A stretch of DNA of 64,000 nucleotides from positions 1 through 64,000 of the forward strand of contig NZ_JADWOX010000004.1 in assembly GCF_016135805.1 (NCBI RefSeq), in the 5' to 3' direction. Below the pieces are notes generated by a model. That model made no database searches. It was not told the origin of the DNA and saw nothing but the letters and a program-made list of their open reading frames with translations. Positions within the stretch are counted from its first letter, which is position 1. The number at the start of each line of letters is the position of its first letter. Origin of the DNA: Caulobacter hibisci (GTDB taxonomy: Bacteria > Pseudomonadota > Alphaproteobacteria > Caulobacterales > Caulobacteraceae). This document shows, piece after piece, positions 48,470 to 57,178 of this stretch. The position numbers were made by a program, and so were the translations under genes.

Positions 48470-50077
48470 TCAGTCCTGGACCTTGGCCAGTTTCGGCGGC
48501 GCGCGCATCAGGAAGGCCGGGATGTCGTTGCCGAAGCCGACCACGCGGCGGTCGTCGTCGTCGTCGCGGGCGCGAACCGGCTGGACGCCGCGCACCGGCA
48601 TCGGCGGACGCTCGCGCGAGGGGCGGGCGGCCGGAGCGGCTTCCTCGACCGGCGCGGCCTCGACCACGGCGGCGGGGGCGCGATCACGGTCACGGGTGCG
48701 CTCACGGCGCGGCTTGCGCTCGCGTTCCGGACGCTCCGAACGTTCGGCGCGTTCAACGACGGGGACTTCGGCGGCGGCCTCGACGGCGACGGCTTCGACG
48801 ACTTCGGCCTCGGCCGGAGCCTCGCCGCGCTCACGACGGCCGCGGCCGCCCCGTTCGCTGCGCTCGCCGCGTTCACGGCCCGGACGCTCGCTGCGACCAC
48901 GGCCGCCGCGGCCGCCTTCGCGCGGAACGGTGACCGCATTGCTGTAGTCGAGGTCGAGCACTTCTTCGTCCGGCGTCGAGCCGATCAGCTTGACGACCTT
49001 GTCGAAGCCCTTGTCGTCCGACGGGGTGACCAGCATGTAGGTGATGCCGGTGCGGCCGGCGCGACCGGTGCGGCCGATGCGGTGCACATAGTCGTCGGCG
49101 TGGTGGGGAACGTCGTAGTTGAAGACGTGGCTGACGGCCGGGATATCGAGGCCGCGGGCGGCGACGTCCGAGGCCACCAGGATCTTCAGCGCGCCCGAGC
49201 GGAAGTCCGCCAGGGTCTTCATGCGCTGGCTCTGGTCGAGGTCGCCGTGGATGGCGGCGGCGTCGAAGCCGTGCACCTTCAGCGACTTGGCGACGATGTC
49301 GACTTCGGTCTTGCGGTTGCAGAAGACGATGCCGGTCTCGATGCCGGCCTTCTCGATCAAGGCCCGCAGCGCCAGTCGCTTGGCCTTGGGGTCGGAGGAG
49401 GGCACCTTGACCAGCAGCTGGGTGATGTTGGCGTTGGTCGTGGCCGGCTTGGCGACCTCGATCCGCACCGGATCCTTCAGGAACTGCTTGGTCAGCCGGG
49501 TGATTTCCGGCGGCATGGTGGCCGAGAAGAACAGGGTCTGCTTCTTCGGCGGCGTCATCTTGAAGATGCGCTCGATGTCCGGGATGAAGCCCATGTCGAG
49601 CATGCGGTCGGCTTCGTCGACGACGAGGAACTGCACGCCCGTCATCAGCAGCTTGCCGCGCTCGAAATGGTCGAGCAGGCGGCCCGGGGTGGCGATCAGC
49701 ACGTCGACGCCGCGATCAAGCTTCTTTTCCTGGTCGCCGAACGAGACGCCGCCGATCAGCAGCGCCCACGAGAGCTTGGTGCCCTTGGCGTACTTCTCGA
49801 AGCTGGAGGCGACCTGGTCGGCCAGTTCGCGGGTCGGGGCGATGACCAGGGCGCGCGGCATGCGGGCCTTCGCGCGGCCCGACTGCAGCTTGTCGATCAG
49901 CGGCAGGGTGAAGGCGGCGGTCTTGCCGGTGCCGGTCTGAGCGATGCCCAGCACGTCCTGGCCGGCGAGGGCGACCGGGATCGCCTGGGCCTGGATCGGC
50001 GTGGCGGTCGTATAGCCGGTGTCGGCGACCGCCTGGAGGGTCGTGGGCGAAAGCCCGAGGTCGGAAAATTCTGTCAT
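48470..50077 (-). CDS. rhlB: DEAD-box RNA helicase (RhlB/RhlE family, probably degradosome RhlB)
   Basis: A 535-residue ATP-dependent RNA helicase. Motifs in order: Q motif [24 protein letters not shown] (motif I), [26 protein letters not shown] (DEAD box), FSATMP, and [13 protein letters not shown]. The C-terminal ~150 residues are Arg/Glu/Pro-rich and disordered. In Caulobacter the helicase at this chromosomal place is the RNase E-bound RhlB whose C-terminal tail helps docking; I give that by neighbourhood (near dgcB). The start is the ATG at 50077 ([11 protein letters not shown]). Confidence 0.9.
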   Translation of the reverse strand: MTEFSDLGLSPTTLQAVADTGYTTATPIQAQAIPVALAGQDVLGIAQTGTGKTAAFTLPLIDKLQSGRAKARMPRALVIAPTRELADQVASSFEKYAKGTKLSWALLIGGVSFGDQEKKLDRGVDVLIATPGRLLDHFERGKLLMTGVQFLVVDEADRMLDMGFIPDIERIFKMTPPKKQTLFFSATMPPEITRLTKQFLKDPVRIEVAKPATTNANITQLLVKVPSSDPKAKRLALRALIEKAGIETGIVFCNRKTEVDIVAKSLKVHGFDAAAIHGDLDQSQRMKTLADFRSGALKILVASDVAARGLDIPAVSHVFNYDVPHHADDYVHRIGRTGRAGRTGITYMLVTPSDDKGFDKVVKLIGSTPDEEVLDLDYSNAVTVPREGGRGGRGRSERPGRERGERSERGGRGRRERGEAPAEAEVVEAVAVEAAAEVPVVERAERSERPERERKPRRERTRDRDRAPAAVVEAAPVEEAAPAARPSRERPPMPVRGVQPVRARDDDDDRRVVGFGNDIPAFLMRAPPKLAKVQD

Positions 50078-50427
50078 TTCACGCTGGTCTGAACTCGGAG
50101 CCGCCCGTGCTTGGGCGAGCGGGCGGCGCGGATTCGCCAGACCTGCTCCGAAGGTGGGGATAAATAGGCGCAATGGCCGCAAAGTCAATCTTCGCGGGGC
50201 CTGCCCGTCGAAGTGGGGCGTGGAGCGCTGGAGGTCAAGAGCGAGCGCCGCCCCGATCCTTCCCCCGAAGGATCAGACCAGGACACCGGAGCCGTCGGCA
50301 AGTCCTGGCGGGGCGGCGCTCCGCTCGGCGCCGCCAAAGGGGAGGAAGACGGCGCTGAGAAATCACTACTGGATTGGTATGGATTCGCGCGCGTCAGTTT
50401 TTCTAAGGGTGCTGTCAGCCGGCCGAC

Positions 50428-50838
50428 CTAGTGCTCGGCGTGCTGATCGGCGTTTCGCTTTCGCGTCGCCGCAGCTTTTCTGGCGGAGGCCGACCGGTCG
50501 GCGGCGCTGCGGCTGGCCCAGGCCTCGCCGCCTTTCCGCCCGCCCTTGTGCGCGGCGGGGTGGCCTGTGTCTTTGCCGCGCCCCGAACCGCCCGGCTTCT
50601 TGCCGCCGCCGTCGTCCTTGTTGACCGTCGCCCATGCCCGGCGCTCGGCTTCCTTTTCCGAGACGCCGCGGGCCTCGTAGCCATCGGCGATGTGCTCGGC
50701 CTTGCGTTCCTGCTTGTCGGTGTACTTGCCCTTGTCGCCTTGAGGGATGGCCGGCTCCTGTTGCTCGCACCGTTGCTTATCAAGGAAAACCCGCGGCTCG
50801 GGCGACGGTTCGAACTTCAGCAGGAGGAAACGGGCCAT
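50428..50838 (-). CDS. small charged protein annotated in relatives as plasmid stabilization protein
   Basis: A frame of 136 codons from an ATG at 50838. The conserved part is the block KGKYTDKQERKAEHIADGYE and GVSEKEAERRAWATVNKDDG (about residues 36-80), followed by a Gly/Lys/Ala-rich basic tail suggesting nucleic-acid binding. Relatives usually begin MPQGDK; here the same place reads IPQGDK, with an ATC codon at 50748 sitting seven bases after AGGAG. Either the ATG start gives a 30-residue extension (MARFLLLKFEPSPEPRV) or the protein starts at the rare ATC (106 residues). The function is not established. Confidence 0.75.
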   Translation of the reverse strand: MARFLLLKFEPSPEPRVFLDKQRCEQQEPAIPQGDKGKYTDKQERKAEHIADGYEARGVSEKEAERRAWATVNKDDGGGKKPGGSGRGKDTGHPAAHKGGRKGGEAWASRSAADRSASARKAAATRKRNADQHAEH

Positions 50839-50867
50839 GGCGGGCTCCTGGAGCGAGTGTGCGAAGA

Positions 50868-51392
50868 CTAGGAACGCTCGACGGCCGTCTTGAGATTGAA
50901 CAGACCAGTCTCGAAGTCGCGGCCGAGCATCCTGTCCATGTTGAACACCAGGCCCACCAGCCGCGAGATGTAGGGCGCGGGACCGTACATCGCCCAGGTC
51001 ACGCGGGTGACGTCGCCTTCCGGAACGGCGGTGAACAGGGCGGTGTTGCTGGCCTTGAAGGGCTTTTCGAAGTCGAGGGCGATGCGGGCCTGCCGGTTCG
51101 TGATCTCGTCGATGCGCATGCGGCCGGTTCCGGCTTTCTGGCCTGCCCAAGCATAGGTCGCGCCGACGCCGCGTTCGGCCCCGCCATAGGTGCGGGCCAG
51201 GTTGGCGTCCAAGCTCTCGTAGGGCGACCAGGCGCGCCAGGCCTTGAAGTCGGAGATGTGGGCCAGCACCGCCTCGGGCGGGGCGTTGACCAAGATCGAG
51301 CGCTCGACACGGAAGGTCGGCGGACGCAGGGCGGCCGCGACCAGCAGGCCGGCTAGGCCCAGCACGACGACGACGGCGATGATCTTCAGCAT
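50868..51392 (-). CDS. SRPBCC-family (polyketide cyclase/START-like) protein with N-terminal anchor
   Basis: A 174-residue protein. A hydrophobic helix (MLKIIAVVVVLGLAGLLVAA) anchors or exports it, and the rest is a START-like lipid or ligand pocket domain (VERSILVNAPPEAVLAHISD, SPYESLD, then TRVTWAMYGPAPYISRL). The start at 51392 has AAGGGGAG upstream. The ligand is unknown. It is followed on the same strand by the small charged protein gene and preceded by the frameshifted sigma factor. Confidence 0.88.
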   Translation of the reverse strand: MLKIIAVVVVLGLAGLLVAAALRPPTFRVERSILVNAPPEAVLAHISDFKAWRAWSPYESLDANLARTYGGAERGVGATYAWAGQKAGTGRMRIDEITNRQARIALDFEKPFKASNTALFTAVPEGDVTRVTWAMYGPAPYISRLVGLVFNMDRMLGRDFETGLFNLKTAVERS

Positions 51393-51453
51393 CGAAAACT
51401 CCCCTTGTGCGAGGCCCATCACCAGGCCCTTCGCGACGAGGACGTTCGAACGG

Positions 51454-52739
51454 TCAGGCTCCCGACACCGGCCCGCCGATTTTCTCGGCGTCCGCCTGAA
51501 GGCGGTCGAGCTGCTGGCGGATATAGACGGCCTCGGCCGCGCCGCCGGCCAGGGCGATGGCCTTGCCGAAGGCCTCGCGGGCCTCGTCGGCGCGGCCCAG
51601 TTGCTGGTTCAGCGCGCCGCGCAGGCCGTGGAAGTGGAAATAGCCGGCAAGCCGTTCCTCCAGCGGAGCGATCATCGCCAGGGCCGCCTCGGGACCGGCG
51701 ACCTTGGAGACGGCGACGGCGCGGTTGAGCGTGACGACGGGGGAAGGCGTCATCCGCTCCAGCACGGCGTAGAGCTGGTCGATCTCGCGCCAGTCGGTGT
51801 CCTCGGGCCGCGCGGCGCGGGCATGCAGGGCGGCGATGGCGGCCTGCACCTGGTAGGGGCCAGGCTGGCGGCGGGGCAGGGCCTCGTCGATCAGGGCCAG
51901 GCCCTCGGCGATCATCGCCCGGTTCCACAGCCCCTGATCCTGGTCCTCGAGCAGCACGACCAGGCCGTCGGCGTCGAGCCGGGCCGGCGTGCGGGCGTGC
52001 TGAAGCAGCATCAGGGCGGTCAGGCCCATCAGCTCGGGCTCGTCGGGGAACAGGCCGCTCAGCAGCCGCGCAGCCGGACGGCCTCGTCGCACAACGGCCG
52101 CCGGGCGTCGGCCTCGACCCCACCGGCCGAATAGCCCTCGTTGAAGACGAGGTAGAGCATGGCCATGACGATCAGCAGCCGCTCGGCGCGCTGCGTCGGG
52201 CTGGGCGCCTCGAACGGGACGTCGCCCTTGGCGATGCGGGTCTTGGCGCGGGTGATCCGCTGCTCCATGGCCGCCTCGCCGACCAGGAAGGCGCGGGCGA
52301 TCTGGCGCACCGACAGGCCCGAGACGATACGCAGGGCCAGGGCGATCTGCTGGGTGGCCGGCAGGTCGGGATGGCAGCAGACGAACAGCAGCCGCAGGAT
52401 GTCGTCGCGCCAGTCGGCGCCGTCGATCCGCTCGGCCGCGGCGCTCTCGGCGTCGTCGAGTCCCGATTGCAGGTCCGTCAGCACCTCGTCGGAGGGCAGG
52501 GGCGCCTGGCGGCCTCGGCGGCGAGCCGCGTCGACGCCGCTGTTGCGGCCGACCAGGATCAGCCAGGCGGTGGGGTCGCGCGGCGGCCCCTTCTCGGGCC
52601 ACGACTTCAGGGCTCGCAGGCAGGCGTCCTGATAGGCCTCTTCGGCGGTGTCGAGATCGCGGAAATAGCGCAGCAGGGCGGCCATGGCCCGCGGGCGGGC
52701 CGAGACCAGGGCCGCGTCGATCCAGTCGGGGTCGGCTAT
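51454..52739 (-). pseudogene. ECF sigma factor (ECF42-like), frameshifted
   Basis: The sigma domains are in one frame: ALLRYFRDLDTAEEAYQDAC (region 2), then LSVRQIARAFLVGEAAMEQR (region 4), ending at a stop at 52059. The C-terminal TPR-like part (LLSGLFPDEPELMGLTALML to KIGGPVSGA, stop at 51454) is in another frame. Restoring one missing G near 52072 turns CRRLRGC-stop into the expected RLARLLSGLFPDEP. In the first frame the homology reaches upstream to about 52739 without a usual start codon before the ATG at 52685. This is either a real disabling deletion or a sequencing error. The DGPF gene that normally accompanies ECF42 factors is not seen. Confidence 0.8.
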
Positions 52740-52962
52740 CGGCGCTCTCCGCCACGGCGCCGAGCCGCTCGACCCTCTGCTCCCAAAACAGATGCGCCAT
52801 CAGGCTGCGCCATTCGATCCTCGCACGACGCCCGGGCCGATGCGCCAGCGTCGTCCTGCCTCTGATAGCAGAGAATGGCCTCGGGCATCGCGGCGCCTCC
52901 CGCGGCCCTGCGCCGCCGGTCAAGGACGCCCGCCGACCGCGCCCGCCGACATCGCCGACACG

Positions 52963-52993
52963 AAAAAAGCCGCCGGGGCGAACCCGGCGGCTT
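52963..52993 (-). terminator. terminator of the siderophore receptor gene
   Basis: A perfect 11-bp stem (AAGCCGCCGGG / CCCGGCGGCTT) with a 5-nt loop; the minus-strand 3' side runs into TTTTTT. It lies 44 bases after the receptor stop. The rest of 52746-53036 shows no gene. Confidence 0.9.
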
Positions 52994-53036
52994 GTTCGGC
53001 TGGATCGTCAGGGGGCGAGTGCGCCTCCCTCGGTTC

Positions 53037-55178
53037 CTAGAACGCGTACTTCAGGGCGACCGTGTAGTTGCGCGGCGCGCCATAGCGGTATTGGTCGAAA
53101 TAGCTGATCTGGGTGTAGTAGGTCTCGTCGAACAGGTTATCGACATTGGCCTGGACCGACAGGCTGTCGTTGATCTTGTAGCGGGCCATCAGGTTGACCA
53201 GCGCGAAGGCCTTCTGGTCGATCTCGGAGGCGCCGGAGACCGCGTAGATGTCGTCGCGCCAGTTGACGCCGCCGCCGACGGTCAAGCCGTTCAGGGCGCC
53301 GTCGAAGTCGTAGGTCGAGAACACCGTGAAGCTCTTGCGCGGCTGGTCGGTGTTGACCTTGGCGCCGGTGGCGTCTTCGACCTCGAACTGGGCGTAGTTG
53401 GCGCTGACGTTCCAGCCCTGTGTGATGCGGCCCAGCACTTCCAGCTCGAAACCGACGCTTTCGGCGCCGTCGACCGCGACATAGGCCTGCTCGGTCGGGT
53501 TGCCTTTCACCTTGTCGCTGGTCTCTTCGCCCAGGCCGTCCTGCTGGATCTTGAAGACCGCGATGGTCGACTGGAGCTTGTCGCCGAAGAACGCGCTCTT
53601 CAGGCCCAGCTCATAGGCCTTGCCGGTGACCGGATCGAGCACCGAGCCGCTGATGTCGCGATAGTTCTGCGGCTGGAAGATTTCCGTGTAGCTGGCGTAC
53701 AGGCGGTGCGTCGGGGTGAGGTCGTAGAGCACGCCGACATAGGGAACGACGACGTTGTCCGACGAGTAGTTCTCCTGAACGCCGCCGTTGATGCCGCTGC
53801 GCTTCCAGGCCGAGATCCGGGCCCCGCCGACCACCTTCAGGGCGTCGGTGACGTTGAGGCGGGTGGCGGCGAAGAAGCCGCTCTGTTCCGTCTCGTTGTC
53901 GGTGTATTGCGTCGGCGTCGTGGCGAAGTCCGGCTTCGGGAAGTTGCCATCCCAGCTGTAGAGGCTGGTCGCCGGCAGGAAGGCGTTGGCGCCGCTGGCC
54001 TGGTAGTAGACCACGTCCGACTTCTGGACGCTGCGCAGGGCGCCGATCGTGAAGTCGTGTTCGCGCCCGAACAGCGAATAGTCGCCGTGCAGCTGGATGT
54101 CGAAGCTGTCCTGGGTCGTCTCGCCCTTGCTCTTGTAGGGCCAGGTGGCCAGGCCGACGCCGGTGGTGCGGTCGATCACGCCGTACAGGTAGAGCAGCTG
54201 CGAATCCTGCTCGTTGATCAGGCGGTTGTAGTTGAACGACAGCGTCCAGTCGTTGGCGAGGGTGTGCGTCAGGTTGGCGAAATAGTTGGTGTTGGTCGTG
54301 TCCCAGTACGACCAGTTCGCCGCCGTGTTGGTCGAGATCGGCAGGTTGGTGCTCGTGCCATCGGTGAAGTGGCTGGGCAGCGAGCCCCAGAAGGACGCGT
54401 TCGTCGTGGTGACCTGCTGGCTGGCGCCGACGCGCAGCAGCGTAGAGTCGGTCAGGTCGGCCTCGACCACGCCGTAGAGCACGTGCTTCTCGGTGGTCTG
54501 GCGGTCGAAATAGGTGTCGCCCTGCTCGTACTTGGCCACGAAGCGGCCGCGGATCGTGCCATCCTTGATCGCGCCCGAGACGTCGGTCTCGAGACGGCGG
54601 CGGTCCCAGCTGCTCAGCGAGCCGGTGACCGAGCCCTTGAACTCGCGGGAGTCGGCGTGCTTGCGCACCAGGTTGATCGAGGCCGAGGGATCGCCGGCGC
54701 CGGTCAGCAGGCCGGTGGCGCCGCGCACGATCTCGATACGGTCGTAGATCGACACGTCGGCGACCGTCTCGCCGCTATCGCCGGCCAGGCTCCACGACAG
54801 CGGCACGCCGTCGATCTGGTAGTTCTTGATCTCGAAGCCGCGGGCGTTGAACACGTTGCGCACGTCGTCGACCTCGACCATCGACACGCCGGCGGTGTTG
54901 CGCACCACATCGGCGATCGTCGACAGGTTCTGGTCGAGGATGCGCTGGGCGGTGATCACGGTCACCGACTGCGGCGTCTCGCGCAGGGTCAGGCCCAGGC
55001 CGGTGGCCGTGTCGATGCGGCTGTTGATGGTGTAGGAGCCGGTCACGACCACGCCGTCGACATCAGTGTTGTCGGCCTGTTGCGTCGCCGGCGCGCTCTG
55101 GGCTGCCGTTTGGGCGAAGGCCGGCGAGGCCAGCGCGATGAAAGCGCCGCCAGCCAGCAGCGTGGTCTTCAGGAACAT
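53037..55178 (-). CDS. TonB-dependent siderophore receptor
   Basis: A 713-residue outer-membrane receptor of the FhuE/PupB kind. The signal peptide ends AFAQ (about residue 23), the TonB-box side is DGVVVTGSYTINSRI, and the plug domain has RETPQSVTVITAQRILDQN and RGFEIKNYQIDGVP. The barrel includes YASYTEIFQPQNYRD and AYELGLKS, and ends NYTVALKYAF. LRETPQSVTV is typical of hydroxamate-type siderophore receptors. The ATG at 55178 has GAGGGG upstream. A Fur-like site lies further upstream, so iron control is likely. Confidence 0.95.
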   Translation of the reverse strand: MFLKTTLLAGGAFIALASPAFAQTAAQSAPATQQADNTDVDGVVVTGSYTINSRIDTATGLGLTLRETPQSVTVITAQRILDQNLSTIADVVRNTAGVSMVEVDDVRNVFNARGFEIKNYQIDGVPLSWSLAGDSGETVADVSIYDRIEIVRGATGLLTGAGDPSASINLVRKHADSREFKGSVTGSLSSWDRRRLETDVSGAIKDGTIRGRFVAKYEQGDTYFDRQTTEKHVLYGVVEADLTDSTLLRVGASQQVTTTNASFWGSLPSHFTDGTSTNLPISTNTAANWSYWDTTNTNYFANLTHTLANDWTLSFNYNRLINEQDSQLLYLYGVIDRTTGVGLATWPYKSKGETTQDSFDIQLHGDYSLFGREHDFTIGALRSVQKSDVVYYQASGANAFLPATSLYSWDGNFPKPDFATTPTQYTDNETEQSGFFAATRLNVTDALKVVGGARISAWKRSGINGGVQENYSSDNVVVPYVGVLYDLTPTHRLYASYTEIFQPQNYRDISGSVLDPVTGKAYELGLKSAFFGDKLQSTIAVFKIQQDGLGEETSDKVKGNPTEQAYVAVDGAESVGFELEVLGRITQGWNVSANYAQFEVEDATGAKVNTDQPRKSFTVFSTYDFDGALNGLTVGGGVNWRDDIYAVSGASEIDQKAFALVNLMARYKINDSLSVQANVDNLFDETYYTQISYFDQYRYGAPRNYTVALKYAF

Positions 55179-55294
55179 GAGCAACCCCTCGATCGCGCCG
55201 TATCCGTCGCGCATGGGGTGCGGGAACGGCGCCAGAAATTCCGACTGCCGATCATCACGGCGATACGGAGCCTGTAGCGGTCAGGGGGTGTGAA

Positions 55295-55316
55295 TGCAAA
55301 CTACTCGCAATTGCGA
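55295..55316. promoter_or_regulatory. probable Fur box upstream of the siderophore receptor
   Basis: TGCAA-N5-TCGCA is an inverted repeat of TGCRA, and the overlapping CGCAATTGCG at 55306-55315 is a perfect palindrome. Alphaproteobacterial Fur and Irr sites use such TGCAA-type dyads. It lies about 120 bases before the receptor start on the minus strand. Confidence 0.5.
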
Positions 55317-55361
55317 AGATCGGCCGCGGACGCCTTTTTGGTGAGATCGGCGGCTTTTGCG

Positions 55362-56222
55362 CTATCGGGGCTCACTTTGAGGCGCGGGCTGTGACAGTTC
55401 GGCCACGATCGGGAAGTGGTCCGAGATCACGCCGGCCGCCGTCGTATCGGTCAGGGTGGCGAAGCGCCGGACGGCGAGGCGGCGATCCACGAACAGGAAG
55501 TCGATCGCGCCCTGGCCGGCGCGCGGCCGCGGCTGGAAGTCGTTGAAGGTGCCCTCGGGGCCGAACCGCGTCGCCGCCGCCGCCCGGGCGTCGACATAGG
55601 GCGCGCCCGGCGCCGTCAGCAGCCGGTGGGGCGGATCGGCCGGTCCGCTGTTGAAGTCGCCCAGCGTGATCAGCGCCGCGTCCGGCCAGGCCGGCAGGTC
55701 GAGGATCTGGCGGGCGCAGCGCTCGCGCGAGACGGCGCCGACATGGTCGAGATGGGCGTTGCGGATGTCGATCAGCGTCCCGCTGCGCCGATCGCGCAGC
55801 ACCACGCGGGTGAAGGTGCGGGGCAGGGCGGCGTCATAGGCCTTGCTGGGGCGATCGGGCGTAGGCGAGCACCAGTGGGTCTGGGCCGCCAGCCGCTCGA
55901 AGCGGTCGGCGCGATAGAAGACGGTCGTGGTCTCGCCCTCGCCCGCGCCGTCGTCGCGGCCGACGCCGTAGTGGTCGTAGCCGGGCAGGGCGGCGTCGAG
56001 GTCCTCGACCATCGGCGGCAGGGCCTCCTGCACGCCCAGCACGTCGGGGCCGACGAAGCGGATCTGGTCAGCCATCGGCCCGCGGCGGGCGCGCCAGTCG
56101 GGCGCGTCGTTGGGATTGTCGTAGCGGATGTTGTAGCTCATCACCCACAGGCTCGCCGTCTCCGCGGCGGCGGGCGAGGCCAGGACGAGGCTGAGGGCCA
56201 GGGCGAGGAAGCGAGCGGTCAT
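55362..56222 (-). CDS. secreted endonuclease/exonuclease/phosphatase-family hydrolase
   Basis: A 286-residue protein with a signal peptide (about residues 1-20). The EEP fold is shown by LWVMSYNIRYDNPND, VLGVQEALPPMVEDL (metal Glu), DIRNAHLDHVGAVSRERCAR, LGDFNSGPADPPHR and a final VISDHFPIVAEL (catalytic His). Secreted members hydrolyse phosphodiesters such as nucleic acids or phospholipid head groups. It lies 9 bases downstream of the DeoR regulator gene and is cotranscribed. Confidence 0.92.
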   Translation of the reverse strand: MTARFLALALSLVLASPAAAETASLWVMSYNIRYDNPNDAPDWRARRGPMADQIRFVGPDVLGVQEALPPMVEDLDAALPGYDHYGVGRDDGAGEGETTTVFYRADRFERLAAQTHWCSPTPDRPSKAYDAALPRTFTRVVLRDRRSGTLIDIRNAHLDHVGAVSRERCARQILDLPAWPDAALITLGDFNSGPADPPHRLLTAPGAPYVDARAAAATRFGPEGTFNDFQPRPRAGQGAIDFLFVDRRLAVRRFATLTDTTAAGVISDHFPIVAELSQPAPQSEPR

Positions 56223-56231
56223 GGCGCGATC

Positions 56232-56990
56232 CTAGGGCGCGACGACGACAGTCGTGCGGGCGAACATCTGGGCGAACGCATCGTCCAGCGGCTGGTCGGT
56301 GACCAGGATGTCGACATCGTCGGCCGTGGCGGTGCGGATCAGGCCCAGGCGGCCGAACTTGCTGTGATCGGCGGCCAGCAGCACGCGGTCGGCGCTGGCA
56401 TAGGCGATGCGGCTCATCGCGGCCTCGCGGGCGTGGCGGTCCATCAGCCCGTGGTCGGGATGGATGGCGCTGACGGTGAGGATGGCCAGGTGCGGCGTGA
56501 ACTGGGCCAGATAGGCCTGGGCGGCGTGGTCGGAAAAGGCCTTGTAGTCGTAGTCCAGCTCGCCGGCCGCCAGGAACAGGGTGTTGCCGTTGCGGCCGCC
56601 CAGGGTCTGGGCGACGGTCAGGGAATTGGTGATCACCGTCAGGTCGCGGCGGGCGGCGGCCAGGGCCTTGGCCACGAAGCAGGCCGTGGTGCCGGCGTCG
56701 ATGAAGATCGTGTCGCCGTCGCCGACGAACTCGGCGGCCGCCTGGGCGATCCGCGTCTTCTCGGCGACGTTCTCCTGCATGCGGCGATCGAAGGGGCCCT
56801 CGGCGGCCACGGCGGACAGGCGCACCGAGCCGTGGGTCCAGACCACCGAGCCCTGGGCTTCCAGCACCCGCAGCTCGCGGCGGATGGTCTCTTCGGAGAC
56901 CTCCAGTTCCTGGGCGATCTGGACGAGGGCGCGGCTTTCGCCGGGACGCAGCCGCCCCAGGATCTCGCGTTGACGGTCTTCGCGCTTCAA
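56232..56990 (-). CDS. DeoR/GlpR-family transcriptional regulator
   Basis: A 252-residue regulator. An N-terminal helix-turn-helix (MKREDRQREILGRL to EVSEETIRRELRVLEAQG) is followed by the DeoR C-terminal sensor with DTIFIDAGTTACFVAKAL and SAIHPDHGLMD (about residues 97-170), which binds a phosphorylated sugar or related effector. It is cotranscribed with the EEP hydrolase and divergent from a large TonB receptor, which it probably controls. Confidence 0.93.
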   Translation of the reverse strand: MKREDRQREILGRLRPGESRALVQIAQELEVSEETIRRELRVLEAQGSVVWTHGSVRLSAVAAEGPFDRRMQENVAEKTRIAQAAAEFVGDGDTIFIDAGTTACFVAKALAAARRDLTVITNSLTVAQTLGGRNGNTLFLAAGELDYDYKAFSDHAAQAYLAQFTPHLAILTVSAIHPDHGLMDRHAREAAMSRIAYASADRVLLAADHSKFGRLGLIRTATADDVDILVTDQPLDDAFAQMFARTTVVVAP

Positions 56991-57037
56991 ACCCGGCTTC
57001 CTTCTGGCGAGGGCGTTGGCGGGACATGTGATGGATT

Positions 57038-57055
57038 TGCGAGAAATATGCGAGA
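57038..57055. promoter_or_regulatory. direct repeat, possible DeoR operator
   Basis: TGCGAGA occurs at 57038-57044 and 57049-57055, one helical turn (11 bp) apart, in an AT-rich stretch between the divergent DeoR regulator and TonB receptor genes. DeoR/GlpR proteins often bind direct repeats, which makes this a candidate operator for both promoters. Confidence 0.4.
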
Positions 57056-57178
57056 TAAATGTGGGAATGATGTGATCTAGTTTTGCATTTTGTGAATTTT
57101 CCGCAGAAATGTCACAGAAGCGTATTGCGCCATCCGTACGAGGCCCCCGTCGCCGAACGCGACTCCAAGAGGGGCCAC

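Noticed and set aside
52875..55277. 800-codon plus-strand frame opposite the siderophore receptor
   Set aside because: Shadow frame; no motif, and terminator and Fur-like site agree with the minus-strand gene.
57100..57130. Pho box upstream of the TonB receptor at 57179
   Set aside because: A single TGTCACA is seen; the second direct repeat required for a PhoB site is missing.
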